Below are positions 1 through 9,514 of a DNA stretch of 64,000 nucleotides, in pieces. Below the pieces are notes generated by a model that saw only the letters and a list, made by a program, of their open reading frames with translations, was not told the origin of the DNA and did no database searches. The number at the start of each line of letters is the position of its first letter. The first letter of the stretch is position 1. This stretch comes from Methylomonas paludis (GTDB lineage Bacteria > Pseudomonadota > Gammaproteobacteria > Methylococcales > Methylomonadaceae). Location: contig NZ_CP073754.1 of NCBI RefSeq assembly GCF_018734325.1, positions 372,001 to 436,000 on the forward strand, given 5' to 3'. Position numbers and translations under genes: made by a program.

Positions 1-78
1 ATAAGGCTTTATAGTACAATTTACCACTATAGCAGGCACCGCGCCCTTATTTATTAAGAAACATACAAACAGGTTCAT

Positions 79-1008
79 ATGATGAAAACGATGGATGACA
101 GAGACGGCTGGATATGGCTTGATGGGAAATGGGTAGAATGGCGCGAAGCTAAAGTCCACGTTTTAACCCATACCTTACACTATGGTGCCGGCGTATTTGA
201 AGGCTTGCGCGCCTATAATGCCCAAGGTGGTACCGCCATATTCAAATTGCAGGAACATACAGACCGGCTGTTCCGTTCGGCGCATATTCTGAATATGAAA
301 ATGCCATACAGCAAAGATGAAATCAATCAGGCCCATCGTGATGCCGTAGCCAAAAATAACTTGGATAGCGCTTATATTCGCAGCATGTGTTTCTTTGGTT
401 CCGAAGGTATGGGCTTACGGGCAGATAATTTAAAAGTTCATGTCATGGTAGCAGCCTGGAACTGGGGAGCCTATCTGGGCGCAGAAAACATGGAAAAAGG
501 CATACGGATTCGTACCTCCTCGTATACCCGTAATCACGTTAACAGCACCATGTGTAAAGCTAAAGCCAACGGCAACTACATCAATTCCATACTGGCATTG
601 CAGGAAGCTCTGGCCACCGGTTACGACGAAGCCCTGCTGCTGGATCATGAAGGGTTTGCTGCCGAAGGCAGTGGTGAAAATCTGTTCATCGTCAGAAACG
701 GCAAACTATACACACCGGAAACCACCTCGGCTCTGGAAGGCATTACCCGCGACACCCTGATCACCATAGCCCGCGAACAAGGCTATGAAGTCAGCGAAAA
801 GCGGATCAGCCGTGATGAAGTCTATATAGCCGACGAAGCCTTCTTTACCGGTTCCGCAGCGGAAGTCACCCCAATTCGCGAATACGATGGCCGAGCTATC
901 GGCAGTGGCAGTCGTGGCCCGATTACCGAAAAACTGCAAGCCCTGTACTTTGATTACGTAAACGGCCGTCGCGACGACCATCGGGAATGGTTGAGCTTCG
1001 TCCGTTAA
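79..1008 (+). CDS. ilvE: Branched-chain amino acid aminotransferase
   Basis: Fold-type IV PLP aminotransferase that makes valine, leucine and isoleucine from their 2-keto acids using glutamate. The 309-residue length is normal for the family. The PLP lysine is expected in the KANGNY stretch (about residue 162), and the EGSGENLF stretch near residue 215 is the usual cofactor-phosphate region. Two adjacent ATG codons (79 and 82) could serve as start; AGG lies just upstream. The next gene overlaps or abuts its stop, so it probably shares a transcript with waaF and waaC. It fits functionally with ilvIHC and leuA elsewhere in the window. Confidence 0.95.
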   Translation: MMKTMDDRDGWIWLDGKWVEWREAKVHVLTHTLHYGAGVFEGLRAYNAQGGTAIFKLQEHTDRLFRSAHILNMKMPYSKDEINQAHRDAVAKNNLDSAYIRSMCFFGSEGMGLRADNLKVHVMVAAWNWGAYLGAENMEKGIRIRTSSYTRNHVNSTMCKAKANGNYINSILALQEALATGYDEALLLDHEGFAAEGSGENLFIVRNGKLYTPETTSALEGITRDTLITIAREQGYEVSEKRISRDEVYIADEAFFTGSAAEVTPIREYDGRAIGSGSRGPITEKLQALYFDYVNGRRDDHREWLSFVR

Positions 1009-2024
1009 ACGTGAGTTTATCGGCAGCACGTATCCTTATCATCGGCCCATCCTGGGTCGGTGATATGGTCATGGCGCAAAGTCTGTTCATTAGCCTAAAA
1101 CAAACCCATCCAGATTGTCTTATCGATGTACTGGCCCCAGCCTGGTCAGCCGCACTGCTGGCGCGCATGCCGCAAATCAATCAGGCCATAGCCTTACCTT
1201 TGAGTCATGGCCAGTTGGCCTTAAGCACACGAATTAAACTAGGCAGACAATTAAGCCAACAACATTACCGGCAAGCCATTGTGCTACCCAATTCCTGGAA
1301 ATCAGCACTGCCCGTGTTTTTTGCCGATATCCCGCTGCGTACCGGTTATATAGGCGAATTGCGCTGGGGTTTATTAAACGACGCCCGCCGCCTCCATAAA
1401 CAGCGCTTGCCCATGACAGTGCAACGCTTTGTCGCGCTGGGTTTACCGGCCAACGCTGCACCAGCTCCCGCCTATCCCTTACCAAAACTGCTAGTCAGCC
1501 CGGCCTTACAGGCCGATGTCAGGGCCAAATTCAAAGTTAGCGCAGGCAGTAAAATTCTGGCAATCTGCCCCGGTGCGGAATACGGCCCGGCCAAACGCTG
1601 GCCGGCGGCGCATTTTGCGGAAGTAGCCCGGCAAAAACATCAGGCCGGCTGGCAGGTATGGCTGTTCGGTTCGGTCAAGGATCAGGCGGTCGCCGCCGAA
1701 ATTCAGACTTTGTCCGGCGGGATAGGCCGGGATTTTACCGGCAACACCAGTCTGGGCGAAGCGGTGGATTTATTATCGCTGGCCAGTGTGGTACTGAGTA
1801 ACGATTCCGGGCTAATGCATGTCGCAGCGGCGCTGGATAAACAGGTGATAGCGATTTACGGTTCCTCTGACCCCGGTTTTACCCCGCCGCTACACCCCCA
1901 GGCCAAAATTCTTAGTCTTAATCTGCCGTGCGCCCCCTGTTTTAAACGAGATTGCCCGCTGGGTCATACCCGCTGTCTTACCGACATCAGCCCGGCTATC
2001 GTGCTGGCTGCCATCCAGCCCTGA
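987..2024 (+). CDS. waaF: ADP-heptose:LPS heptosyltransferase II
   Basis: GT9-family glycosyltransferase that adds the second heptose to the lipopolysaccharide inner core on the cytoplasmic side of the inner membrane. Diagnostic stretches are GPSWVGDMVMAQSL near the N-terminus, CPGAEYGPAKRWP in the middle, NDSGLMHVAAAL, and a cysteine-rich tail (CAPCFKRDCPLGHTRC) typical of WaaF. The ATG at 987 overlaps ilvE by 22 bases. An in-frame GTG at 1011, two bases after the ilvE stop, gives an N-terminus closer to known WaaF proteins and may be the true start; neither start has a strong ribosome binding site. waaC follows directly. Confidence 0.92.
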   Translation: MVELRPLNVSLSAARILIIGPSWVGDMVMAQSLFISLKQTHPDCLIDVLAPAWSAALLARMPQINQAIALPLSHGQLALSTRIKLGRQLSQQHYRQAIVLPNSWKSALPVFFADIPLRTGYIGELRWGLLNDARRLHKQRLPMTVQRFVALGLPANAAPAPAYPLPKLLVSPALQADVRAKFKVSAGSKILAICPGAEYGPAKRWPAAHFAEVARQKHQAGWQVWLFGSVKDQAVAAEIQTLSGGIGRDFTGNTSLGEAVDLLSLASVVLSNDSGLMHVAAALDKQVIAIYGSSDPGFTPPLHPQAKILSLNLPCAPCFKRDCPLGHTRCLTDISPAIVLAAIQP

Positions 2025-2031
2025 GCCGGAC

Positions 2032-3039
2032 ATGAAACTGGCTATCGTAAAACTATCGGCACTAGGTGATATTGTGCATGCCATGGTGGCATTACAATTC
2101 ATCAAAACCGCCCGGCCAGACATCGAAATAGACTGGATCGTCGAAGCACATTTTGCCGGAGTACTGGCAGACAACCCGCATATTCAGCGTATCCAGCCGC
2201 TTAATTTAAAGGCCCTGAAAACAGCCAAACGCGGCTTAAGCGCAGAGATGGCCAAAATTCGCCGCTATGCAGCCCAAGACTATGATTTGGTCATAGATGC
2301 CCAAGGCCTGATTAAATCAGCACTGGTGGCCAGATTACTCAGTAAACACAGCATCGGCTTTGACAAACATTCCATCCGCGAATCAGCCGCAGCCCTGTTT
2401 TATCGGCAAACAGTCCACTGCCCATACCATGCCAATACCATAGACCGCAATGTCACCGTCTTAACCAAACCCTTAAATATCAGCGTATCGCCAGAACAAA
2501 TTATTCAAAAGCAGGCATTCCTGTATTACCACACTCCCGAGCAAACCCTGGACAGCTATTATTCGGCCAACCAAACCCAAGTGTTGTTTGTAATCGGCTC
2601 CACCTGGCCCAGCCGCAACTATCCCAAGGAAAAATATCTGCAAATTATTCAGCGCCTGCCGGCCAACTGCCTGATCAGTTGCGGTAGCGAGCCGGAACAG
2701 CAAGCTGCCGCCTGGATAGCCGAGCGTAGTGATGCCAAGCCCTTGCCGCGTCTGAGTCTGAACGACCTCAAAGCCGCCATCGCCCGCACCGATCTGGTCA
2801 TCGGCAACGACACCGGTCCCACCCACATGGCCTGGGCGTTAAACCGGCCCTCCATCACCCTGTTTGGTCCAACCCCCATCAGCCGGGTTTATCAAACCCC
2901 AATTAACAAAATATTAAAGTCATCTTCTCCGGTAAATCCTTATAAACTGAACAAAAATGATTTTTCGATACGGGAAATAGAAGTTGATACCGTACTCGGG
3001 TTAGCAGAGGAGATTTTGGCCCAAGGATCAAATAATTAA
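2032..3039 (+). CDS. waaC: LPS heptosyltransferase I
   Basis: GT9-family enzyme that attaches the first heptose to Kdo in the LPS inner core. The N-terminal VKLSALGDIVHAM and the C-terminal NDTGPTHMAWAL plus TLFGPT stretches are typical of WaaC. It starts seven bases after the waaF stop, so the two genes form a core-heptose operon behind ilvE. Length (335 residues) is normal. Confidence 0.92.
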   Translation: MKLAIVKLSALGDIVHAMVALQFIKTARPDIEIDWIVEAHFAGVLADNPHIQRIQPLNLKALKTAKRGLSAEMAKIRRYAAQDYDLVIDAQGLIKSALVARLLSKHSIGFDKHSIRESAAALFYRQTVHCPYHANTIDRNVTVLTKPLNISVSPEQIIQKQAFLYYHTPEQTLDSYYSANQTQVLFVIGSTWPSRNYPKEKYLQIIQRLPANCLISCGSEPEQQAAAWIAERSDAKPLPRLSLNDLKAAIARTDLVIGNDTGPTHMAWALNRPSITLFGPTPISRVYQTPINKILKSSSPVNPYKLNKNDFSIREIEVDTVLGLAEEILAQGSNN

Positions 3040-3150
3040 TCGCGGCGTTTATAATTTCACCTTTAACACAACCGTCACAGCACTAAGCTGGCAGCCAGAT
3101 CGGCACAATGTTAAAATCCCGACCTCACAGGAACTTTACATGGAAAAAAC

Positions 3151-3426
3151 ATGAGCCAAATCATAATTGAACATAAGCCTAGCGAAGAGCGTCTAGCGGA
3201 ACTGGGCGTAGCCGAGTGGCCGATCTGGGAAAAAGAAATCTCTACTTTCAGCATTGATTTCGATGAAACCGAAACCGCTTATGTGCTGGAAGGCGAAATT
3301 ATCGTTACCCCGGTAGGCGGTGAGCCGGTACAGATTTTACCCGGTGATCTGGTGGTATTTCCAGCAGGTCTGGATAGCCATTGGGAAGTGGTAAAGCCCT
3401 TGCGTAAACATTATAGTTACGATTAA
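3151..3426 (+). CDS. Small cupin-domain protein
   Basis: A 91-residue single-domain cupin of the DUF861 (cupin_3) type. The core includes ETAYVLEGEIIV, PGDLVVFPAG and SHWEV, with DSHW near residue 75 as a possible metal-ligand position. Such proteins are widespread; the substrate or role of this one cannot be told. The start is preceded by GGAAA at good spacing. It has its own intrinsic terminator, so it is probably a single-gene transcript. Confidence 0.8.
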   Translation: MSQIIIEHKPSEERLAELGVAEWPIWEKEISTFSIDFDETETAYVLEGEIIVTPVGGEPVQILPGDLVVFPAGLDSHWEVVKPLRKHYSYD

Positions 3427-3440
3427 TTCCAGGCTGGTTA

Positions 3441-3466
3441 AAAAGGCATCATTCGATGCCTTTTTT
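3441..3466 (+). terminator. Rho-independent terminator after the cupin gene
   Basis: AAAGGCATC, an ATTC loop, then GATGCC followed by a run of six T. It lies about 15 bases after the cupin stop codon. Confidence 0.85.
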
Positions 3467-3546
3467 GATTAACATAAATCGTAACTACTCAGCATCCAAG
3501 TATCGCTTTTACACTTGTCCCCGCCTTATTTGCTGGAGTCATCAAT

Positions 3547-5148
3547 ATGCAAAACTCCGCTCAATCCTGCAAACATATAGCAAAGCCCTGGTGTTTAATC
3601 GGGTTGAGTCTGGCACTTCTAACCGGCTCATTAGCGGCAGCAGTTGATACCAGCTTACCGGCAATGGCACAAGGCATTCAAATCGGTGATGTCAGTCAAG
3701 GTAGGGCCATTATTTGGAGTCGCACCGACCGTCCGGCGCAGCTGATGGTGGAATATGCCTTTAATAGGGAATTTGATCATGCCCAACGCCTTACCGGACC
3801 CTATGCCCTGGAAAATAGCGATTTTACCGCACGGCTGGATTTAACCGGACTGCCGCCCGGCCGCGATGTTTATCTAAAAGTCTGGTTTAAAGATTTGACT
3901 ACCCCGCACCAGCAAAGTCAGCCAATAACCGGGCGTTTTCATACGCTAGGCGCCAATGAAGATATCCGCTTTGTTTGGGGCGGTGATACCGCCGGCCAAG
4001 GCTGGGGAATAAACCAAAATTTTGGCGGCATGAAAATCTACACCACGATGCGCCAAGTTGAGCCGCAGTTTTTTATTCACAGTGGCGATAATGTATACGC
4101 CGATGCCATAATACCGGCCCACAAAATAGCTGAAAACGGCCAGGATTGGACCAATCTAATCGCCTTCGGGGTGGACAAGGTCGCCGAAACCCTGGATGAG
4201 TTTCGTGGTCGCTATAAATATAATTTGTCTGACCCCAATCTGCGGACATTTAACGCCGAAGTCCCCCAAATTTGGCAATGGGATGATCACGAAGTGGTCA
4301 GTAACTGGTCGGATACCAAGGATCTAAGCAACGATGACCGCTATCAGATTAAAGACATACCCTTATTAGTGGCCCATGCCGCCACAGCTTTTCATGAATA
4401 TGCTCCCTTGCGGCCTTACGATGCCTCAGCAGCACAGCGTATTTATCGCAAAATAGCCCTGAGCAAATTGCTGGATGTGTTTGTGCTGGACATGCGCAGC
4501 TACCGGGGGCCCAACAGCCATAATCTGCAAACAGCGCCAGGCCCGGATACAGCATTTCTGGGCGCGGTGCAATTGGCTTGGTTGGAGCAAGAATTACAAC
4601 ATTCGCAAGCCGTTTGGAAAGTCATTGCCGCCGATATGCCCTTGGGTCTGAATATAGGCGATGGTGTGGATGCCACCGGTCAGTCGCGCTGGGAGGCTAT
4701 TGCCAACGGCAATGACGGGCCGCCGGCTGGTCGGGAATTGGAAATTGCCGAACTACTAAAGTTTATTAAACACCATAAAATCAGCAACATTGTCTGGCTA
4801 ACAGCAGAAACTCATTCGCCAGCGGCGCATTATTACAATCCCAAACTCGCCACGTTTCACGACTTTAGCGGATTCTGGGAATTTGTTGCCGGCCCCTTAA
4901 ATGCCGGCGCGTACTGCGCCCAAAAACCTGATGCCACCTTTGGCCTACAGCTCAAATTCAATACCCCGCAGTTGGCCGGGCCGGACTGTAAAAACCCCAA
5001 AGATGGCTTCTCGCCTTATTCGGGTTTACAGTTTTTTGGCGAAGTTAACATCAATCATAAAAGCCGCAACATGCAGATAGATTTAAAAAACATCAATGGC
5101 GACAAAATCATGCCTGGTATCGTCCTATTTCCGGTAAATACCAGGTAA
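3547..5148 (+). CDS. phoD: PhoD-family alkaline phosphatase / phosphodiesterase
   Basis: Exported metallophosphoesterase of the PhoD family, expected to release phosphate from esters outside the inner membrane. An N-terminal signal sequence (about residues 1-32, hydrophobic LIGLSLALLTGSLAAA) precedes the PhoD N-terminal domain. The metal-binding motifs are readable: GGDTAGQGWG, HSGDNVYAD, WQWDDHEVVSNW and LDMRSYRG. The last motif reads LTAETHS where many family members have a GDxH form. GGAG lies upstream of the ATG. The family is often PhoB-regulated, and phoB-phoR lies at 41.7-43.7 kb, but no clear Pho box was identified. Confidence 0.88.
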   Translation: MQNSAQSCKHIAKPWCLIGLSLALLTGSLAAAVDTSLPAMAQGIQIGDVSQGRAIIWSRTDRPAQLMVEYAFNREFDHAQRLTGPYALENSDFTARLDLTGLPPGRDVYLKVWFKDLTTPHQQSQPITGRFHTLGANEDIRFVWGGDTAGQGWGINQNFGGMKIYTTMRQVEPQFFIHSGDNVYADAIIPAHKIAENGQDWTNLIAFGVDKVAETLDEFRGRYKYNLSDPNLRTFNAEVPQIWQWDDHEVVSNWSDTKDLSNDDRYQIKDIPLLVAHAATAFHEYAPLRPYDASAAQRIYRKIALSKLLDVFVLDMRSYRGPNSHNLQTAPGPDTAFLGAVQLAWLEQELQHSQAVWKVIAADMPLGLNIGDGVDATGQSRWEAIANGNDGPPAGRELEIAELLKFIKHHKISNIVWLTAETHSPAAHYYNPKLATFHDFSGFWEFVAGPLNAGAYCAQKPDATFGLQLKFNTPQLAGPDCKNPKDGFSPYSGLQFFGEVNINHKSRNMQIDLKNINGDKIMPGIVLFPVNTR

Positions 5149-5162
5149 CAGGAGGGCCAGGC

Positions 5163-6395
5163 TTATTTATCGCCTACCAGCTTCTGCACCACCAAACTGC
5201 CCACCATATCGCCCTCCACATTCACCATGGTTCTAAACGTATCAAGAATACGGTCTATCGGTAACAGAATCGCAATTGCCTCAGCCGGCAAACCCACCGA
5301 TTGCAGCACCATCACCATCGTCACCATCCCGGCGCTGGGTATGCCGGGTGCGCCGATAGCAGCTATCATGGCGGTAAAAAACACAATTAACTGCTGTACA
5401 AATGACAGCTCAATGCCGGATAAGTTGGCAATAAACAAGGCCGCGGCGGCTTCATAAAGTGCAGTACCGTCCATATTCACCGTAGCGCCCAGCGGAATCA
5501 CAAACCCGGCGATACCCGGCTTAACGTGCAAATGCTGCTCGGTGCAGCGCAACGAAACCGGCAAAGTCGCCGAACTGGAACTGGTGGCCAGTGCAGTGAT
5601 TAATGCTTCGCGGGCACCGCGAAAAAACCGTAACGGCGTAACCCCGGTAACCAGATAAAGCAGCAGCGGCAAAACCACAAACCCGTGCAATAAAGTGCTG
5701 CCCAACACCACCGCCACAAACTTGATCAAACTGCCCAGCAAAGCCATGTTTTGGGTAGCCAGTAATTTCGCCAGCAGCGCCATAATCCCGTACGGCGCTA
5801 AATGCATGATCCAGCCCACCAGCCGTAACATCAGCTCCAGGCCTTCCTGCAGCAGCAGTAAAATATTGCGGTAGCGGTCACCACCCACCACAATGGCTAT
5901 CCCCATAATCAGCGCAAACACCACAATAGCCAGCACATTACCCTGACTCAGCGCCGCAAAAGGATTAAGAAAAATGCCGTGCAGAAACTCAGCAATAAAC
6001 TCGGCAAACGTCATTTGTTTGGCGCTGAAGTGTTGCTGAGCACTGGCGAATAAATCCAGGCTTAAACCCTTGCCGGGAGCAAACAGATTGGCTGCGCTTA
6101 AGCCCAGTAAAATCGACAAAGTCATCGACAGCACAAAAAAGCCTAGAGTATATTTCCAGACCCTGTGCATCTGGCTATGCATACGCAGATTAGCCACACC
6201 AACCGCAATTGAGGTAAACACCAACGGTGCCAGCACCATTTTTAACATATCAATAAACAGATTCCCGGCCAAACCACACACGAAAATACCTTGCTGGGTG
6301 AATTCCGCGTCCGGGCCCAATTCTGCAAAAAACAGCCCCAGAGCAACGCCTAATGCGGCACCTATGAATATCTGACTATTTAACGAGATGCGCAT
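5163..6395 (-). CDS. Sodium/proton:dicarboxylate (glutamate) symporter
   Basis: DAACS-family secondary transporter of the inner membrane for C4-dicarboxylates or acidic amino acids. It has multiple hydrophobic segments, the serine-rich re-entrant loop ALATSSSSATLP and the NMDGTALYE motif. I chose the ATG at 6395 because GGAGG lies seven bases upstream; the reading frame remains open 11 codons further. Whether it is GltP-, DctA- or GltT-like in specificity cannot be decided by eye. It faces phoD tail to tail. Confidence 0.88.
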   Translation of the reverse strand: MRISLNSQIFIGAALGVALGLFFAELGPDAEFTQQGIFVCGLAGNLFIDMLKMVLAPLVFTSIAVGVANLRMHSQMHRVWKYTLGFFVLSMTLSILLGLSAANLFAPGKGLSLDLFASAQQHFSAKQMTFAEFIAEFLHGIFLNPFAALSQGNVLAIVVFALIMGIAIVVGGDRYRNILLLLQEGLELMLRLVGWIMHLAPYGIMALLAKLLATQNMALLGSLIKFVAVVLGSTLLHGFVVLPLLLYLVTGVTPLRFFRGAREALITALATSSSSATLPVSLRCTEQHLHVKPGIAGFVIPLGATVNMDGTALYEAAAALFIANLSGIELSFVQQLIVFFTAMIAAIGAPGIPSAGMVTMVMVLQSVGLPAEAIAILLPIDRILDTFRTMVNVEGDMVGSLVVQKLVGDK

Positions 6396-6489
6396 GCAAT
6401 AACCTCCAGAAAAAACAAAATACCGCATCCCCTGTTATGGAATTCGGCTGTCACACATGATCAGCCAACACCAGACCCGCAACCCAAAC

Positions 6490-7044
6490 TTAAAGCATAG
6501 GTACCAAGTCCAGCGCCAACATCACCGCGTCCTCCCGGCCATCTTTAGCCGGATAATAATTTTTGCGCACGCCAATTTCCTTAAATCCCACCTTCTGGTA
6601 TAAAACCATAGCCCCCGGATTACTGGGCCGCACTTCCAGAAAAATCTTCTCCGCTTTGGGTCTGGCATACTCAATCAAATGCTCCAGCATTTTCTGGCCG
6701 GCACCTTGGCGCTTAAAGCCAGGGCAAACACTGATATTCATAATATGTGCCTCGCCGGCCGCCACACAAATAATGCAATAGCCCACCAGCTTATCCTCAG
6801 GCGCTTCGCATACCCAATTGGTATAAGTCATGGTACGCAAACAATCTTCAAAAATGCTTTTCGGCCAGGGAAACTCATAATTCAACTCCTCAATAGCCAA
6901 TACGGCAGCCAAGTCGCTATGGTCCATTTTGCGCATACGCAGCAAGTCCTTGTTTTGCACCGAACCAGGAAAAATTTTGGCGTAAAATTCCCGATCCGCA
7001 TCATAAACCACCAAGCTTTTTAATTTATAAAGCAATTTCCACAT
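6490..7044 (-). CDS. rimI: Ribosomal-protein-alanine N-acetyltransferase
   Basis: GNAT-fold acetyltransferase. The acetyl-CoA loop is visible in CPGFKRQGAGQKML and the C-terminal LEVRPSNPGAMVLYQKVGF stretch is characteristic of RimI, which acetylates the N-terminus of ribosomal protein S18. The ATG at 7044, giving MWKLLYKL, starts eight bases after the uracil-DNA glycosylase stop and is preferred over a longer start at 7083 inside that gene. The roughly 35-residue N-terminal extension before the GNAT core is longer than in E. coli. Confidence 0.88.
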   Translation of the reverse strand: MWKLLYKLKSLVVYDADREFYAKIFPGSVQNKDLLRMRKMDHSDLAAVLAIEELNYEFPWPKSIFEDCLRTMTYTNWVCEAPEDKLVGYCIICVAAGEAHIMNISVCPGFKRQGAGQKMLEHLIEYARPKAEKIFLEVRPSNPGAMVLYQKVGFKEIGVRKNYYPAKDGREDAVMLALDLVPML

Positions 7045-7051
7045 ATTATTC

Positions 7052-7735
7052 TTATACCAACTGTTTATAAAGCCCCAGCGCAAACTGTAAATCTTCCCAG
7101 GCTTTGGCTTTTTCCGACAAGGAACGCAACAAATAAGCCGGGTGATGAATTACCACCAGCGGAATCCCATCCAGATCATGACAAATACCACGCAACTTGC
7201 CTAGCGGTTGCTGAGTTTTCAATAAATTCTGCGCGGCAATCCGGCCCACCGCCATAATCAGTTTGGGCTGAATCAGCGCTATCTGCTGTTTTAAAAAATC
7301 CTGACAAGCCGCCACTTCCAGAGCTTCAGGGTCGCGATTATGCGGTGGTCGGCATTTTAGCATATTGGCAATATACACCTGCTCCCGGCCCAGACCAATC
7401 GCCCGCAGCATTTCCGTCAGCAATTGCCCGGCCTTACCCACAAACGGTTCACCCTGTAAATCCTCCTGCTGACCCGGTGCTTCGCCTATCAGCAACCAGT
7501 CAGCCTGCCGATTACCCACCCCAAAAACAGTTTGAGTCCGGGTTTCGCAAAGTCCGCATTGCCGGCAAGCGGCTACTTGCTGCTGCAAATCCAGCCAGGC
7601 ATCAGTCGGATGACTGACTGCAGCAGAGGCAAGCGCCAAATCAGCCGCCGTAATTGCCGAAGCGCCAGACTGTCTGGGGACCCAAACATCAATCCCCATT
7701 GCCTGTAAATAGCTTAGCCGCGTCACTTCGTCCAT
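7052..7735 (-). CDS. Family 4 uracil-DNA glycosylase (iron-sulfur)
   Basis: Removes uracil from DNA. Recognised by the GEAPGQQEDLQGEPFVGKAG motif, the HPAYLLRS motif near the C-terminus and cysteines positioned for a 4Fe-4S cluster (CRQCGLC and the CRPP cysteine). Sequence similarity to phage polymerase-associated domains is typical of this family. It lies upstream of rimI with an eight-base gap, so they likely share a transcript. Confidence 0.9.
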   Translation of the reverse strand: MDEVTRLSYLQAMGIDVWVPRQSGASAITAADLALASAAVSHPTDAWLDLQQQVAACRQCGLCETRTQTVFGVGNRQADWLLIGEAPGQQEDLQGEPFVGKAGQLLTEMLRAIGLGREQVYIANMLKCRPPHNRDPEALEVAACQDFLKQQIALIQPKLIMAVGRIAAQNLLKTQQPLGKLRGICHDLDGIPLVVIHHPAYLLRSLSEKAKAWEDLQFALGLYKQLV

Positions 7736-7745
7736 TCGGCTTACC

Positions 7746-9290
7746 TCAAACCTCCACCATTTGCGGATGCTGTCTTAACTCCAGGTAGTTCAGCTTATTG
7801 ACCGCATTGATATAAGCCTTGGCCGAAGCGATGACGATATCAGTATCAGCACCGGAGCCGTTGACGATACGGCCGGCTTTTTCCAGCCTGACGGTGACTT
7901 CTCCCTGGGCATCGGTGCCGGTGGTGATGTTGTTCACCGAGTACAGGGCCAATGTGGCTTGGGTATGTAACAGGCTTTCCAAGGCTTTGAGGCTGGCATC
8001 CACGGCGCCGCCGCCCTGGGCGCTGCCGGTGAGTTCCTGGCCGCCGCTGCGGATGGTGACGCTGGCATTGGGTACTTCGCCGGTTTCGGAGCAGACTTTC
8101 AGGCTGAGCAGTTTGATTTGTTCCACTTCTGCGGCTTCGCTTTGTTCGGAGATCAGAGCCTGTAAGTCTTCATCAAAGATGTCGTGCTTTTTGTCGGCCA
8201 GTTGCTTGAAGCGGAAGAAGGCTTCGTTCAAGGCTGTTTCGCTGCTGAACGGCATCCCCAGTTCGATCATCCGGGTTTTGAAGGCATTACGCCCGGAGTG
8301 TTTGCCTAACACCATGCGGTTGGTAGACCAGCCCACATCTTCGGCCCGCATGATTTCATAGGTCTCGCGGCTTTTCAGGACACCGTCCTGATGAATGCCT
8401 GATTCATGGGCAAAGGCATTGGCGCCGACAATGGCTTTGTTGGGCTGTACCGGGAAACCGGTAATGGAAGACACCAGTTTGGAACAGGTGACGATTTCCC
8501 GGGTATCCAGCCGGCTGTCACAGCCAAAGAAGTCCTGACGGGTGCGTACGGCCATCACCACTTCTTCCAAAGAGGCATTACCGGCCCGTTCGCCCAGGCC
8601 GTTGATGGTACATTCCACCTGACGGGCGCCGTTCATCACCGCCGCCAGCGAGTTGGCAACCGCTAAGCCTAAGTCATTATGGCAATGCACCGAGAAAATG
8701 GCTTTATCAGCATTGGGGATACGTTGCCGCAAGTTAGCGATGGTGGCGCCAAACTGCTGGGGCATGCTGTAACCCACGGTATCGGGGATATTCAGCGTGG
8801 TTGCGCCGGCATCGATTACCGCTTCCAGAATCCGGCACAAGAAATCCTCTTCCGAACGTCCGGCATCCTCCGGGGAAAATTCCACATTATCGGTATACTG
8901 CCGGGCCCGTTTCACCGCCCGCACCGCATGTTCAATTACCTGTTCCGGACTCATCTGCAGCTTCATCTGCATATGGATAGGCGAAGTAGCGATAAAGGTA
9001 TGAATCCGGGCGCTGTTGGCGCCACGCAAAGCCTCACCGGCTCGGTCTATGTCTTTATCCAGGGCCCGAGCCAGACCGCATACCGTGCTGTCTTTCACCA
9101 CACCGGCCACCGCCTGCACCGACTCAAAATCACCCTGACTGGCAGCCGGAAAACCGGCTTCAATCACATCGACTTTCAGGCGTTCCAGTGCCCGGGCAAT
9201 GCGGACTTTTTCATCGCGCGTCATCGACGCGCCGGGGCTTTGCTCGCCATCGCGCAAAGTGGTATCAAAAATAATTAATTTGTCTTTCAT
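7746..9290 (-). CDS. leuA: 2-isopropylmalate synthase
   Basis: First committed enzyme of leucine synthesis, condensing acetyl-CoA with 2-ketoisovalerate. The N-terminal [13 protein letters not shown] and the metal-binding [13 protein letters not shown] are intact, and the C-terminal domain typical of leucine-feedback regulation is present (about 514 residues). The start at 9290 is preferred over 9305 because GGAG lies eight bases upstream of it. About 90 bases further upstream a leucine-rich leader reading frame suggests attenuation. It is homologous to nifV at 21.8 kb, but LeuA is much longer. Confidence 0.95.
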   Translation of the reverse strand: MKDKLIIFDTTLRDGEQSPGASMTRDEKVRIARALERLKVDVIEAGFPAASQGDFESVQAVAGVVKDSTVCGLARALDKDIDRAGEALRGANSARIHTFIATSPIHMQMKLQMSPEQVIEHAVRAVKRARQYTDNVEFSPEDAGRSEEDFLCRILEAVIDAGATTLNIPDTVGYSMPQQFGATIANLRQRIPNADKAIFSVHCHNDLGLAVANSLAAVMNGARQVECTINGLGERAGNASLEEVVMAVRTRQDFFGCDSRLDTREIVTCSKLVSSITGFPVQPNKAIVGANAFAHESGIHQDGVLKSRETYEIMRAEDVGWSTNRMVLGKHSGRNAFKTRMIELGMPFSSETALNEAFFRFKQLADKKHDIFDEDLQALISEQSEAAEVEQIKLLSLKVCSETGEVPNASVTIRSGGQELTGSAQGGGAVDASLKALESLLHTQATLALYSVNNITTGTDAQGEVTVRLEKAGRIVNGSGADTDIVIASAKAYINAVNKLNYLELRQHPQMVEV

Positions 9291-9378
9291 GATCACTCCG
9301 TTCATGAAAATTGCGGTTTAACCGCCGGGAATACTAAAAAATGAGTTGGGTGGTGCGAATGAGATGTCTGGGTGCCCC

Positions 9379-9462
9379 TCAGGGCAGCAGTAGGGCGCAC
9401 AGTAGCCTGCCGGGCAATACGGCAATAACAGCGGACTTGGATCGGGGATGTGATGTGTTCAT
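9379..9462 (-). CDS. Leucine leader peptide for leuA (putative attenuator)
   Basis: A 27-residue reading frame ending 88 bases before leuA. Its second half reads VLPGRLLCALLLP, with six leucine codons including three in a row (CTA CTG CTG), directly before the stop. A TGCCC/GGGCA hairpin spans the stop codon, and a GCGG/CCGC hairpin followed by AATTTT lies just before leuA. This matches leucine-controlled transcription attenuation, although pairing alternatives were not computed. The ATG sits where the predicted transcript would begin, so translation may be leaderless. Confidence 0.6.
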   Translation of the reverse strand: MNTSHPRSKSAVIAVLPGRLLCALLLP

Positions 9463-9468
9463 GACCTA

Positions 9469-9497
9469 ACTATACTGCATTGTCGCCATCTGCTCAA
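9469..9497 (-). promoter_or_regulatory. Sigma-70-type promoter for the leuA leader
   Basis: On the minus strand TTGAGC (9497-9492) and TATAGT (9474-9469) are separated by exactly 17 bases. The expected start of transcription is about 9462, the first base of the leader ATG. Confidence 0.6.
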
Positions 9498-9514
9498 GAT
9501 TTTGAGTTAACAGC

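Noticed and set aside
7819-9278. Long plus-strand open frames opposite leuA
   Set aside because: Mirror frames of a well-conserved gene; no independent motifs or start signals.
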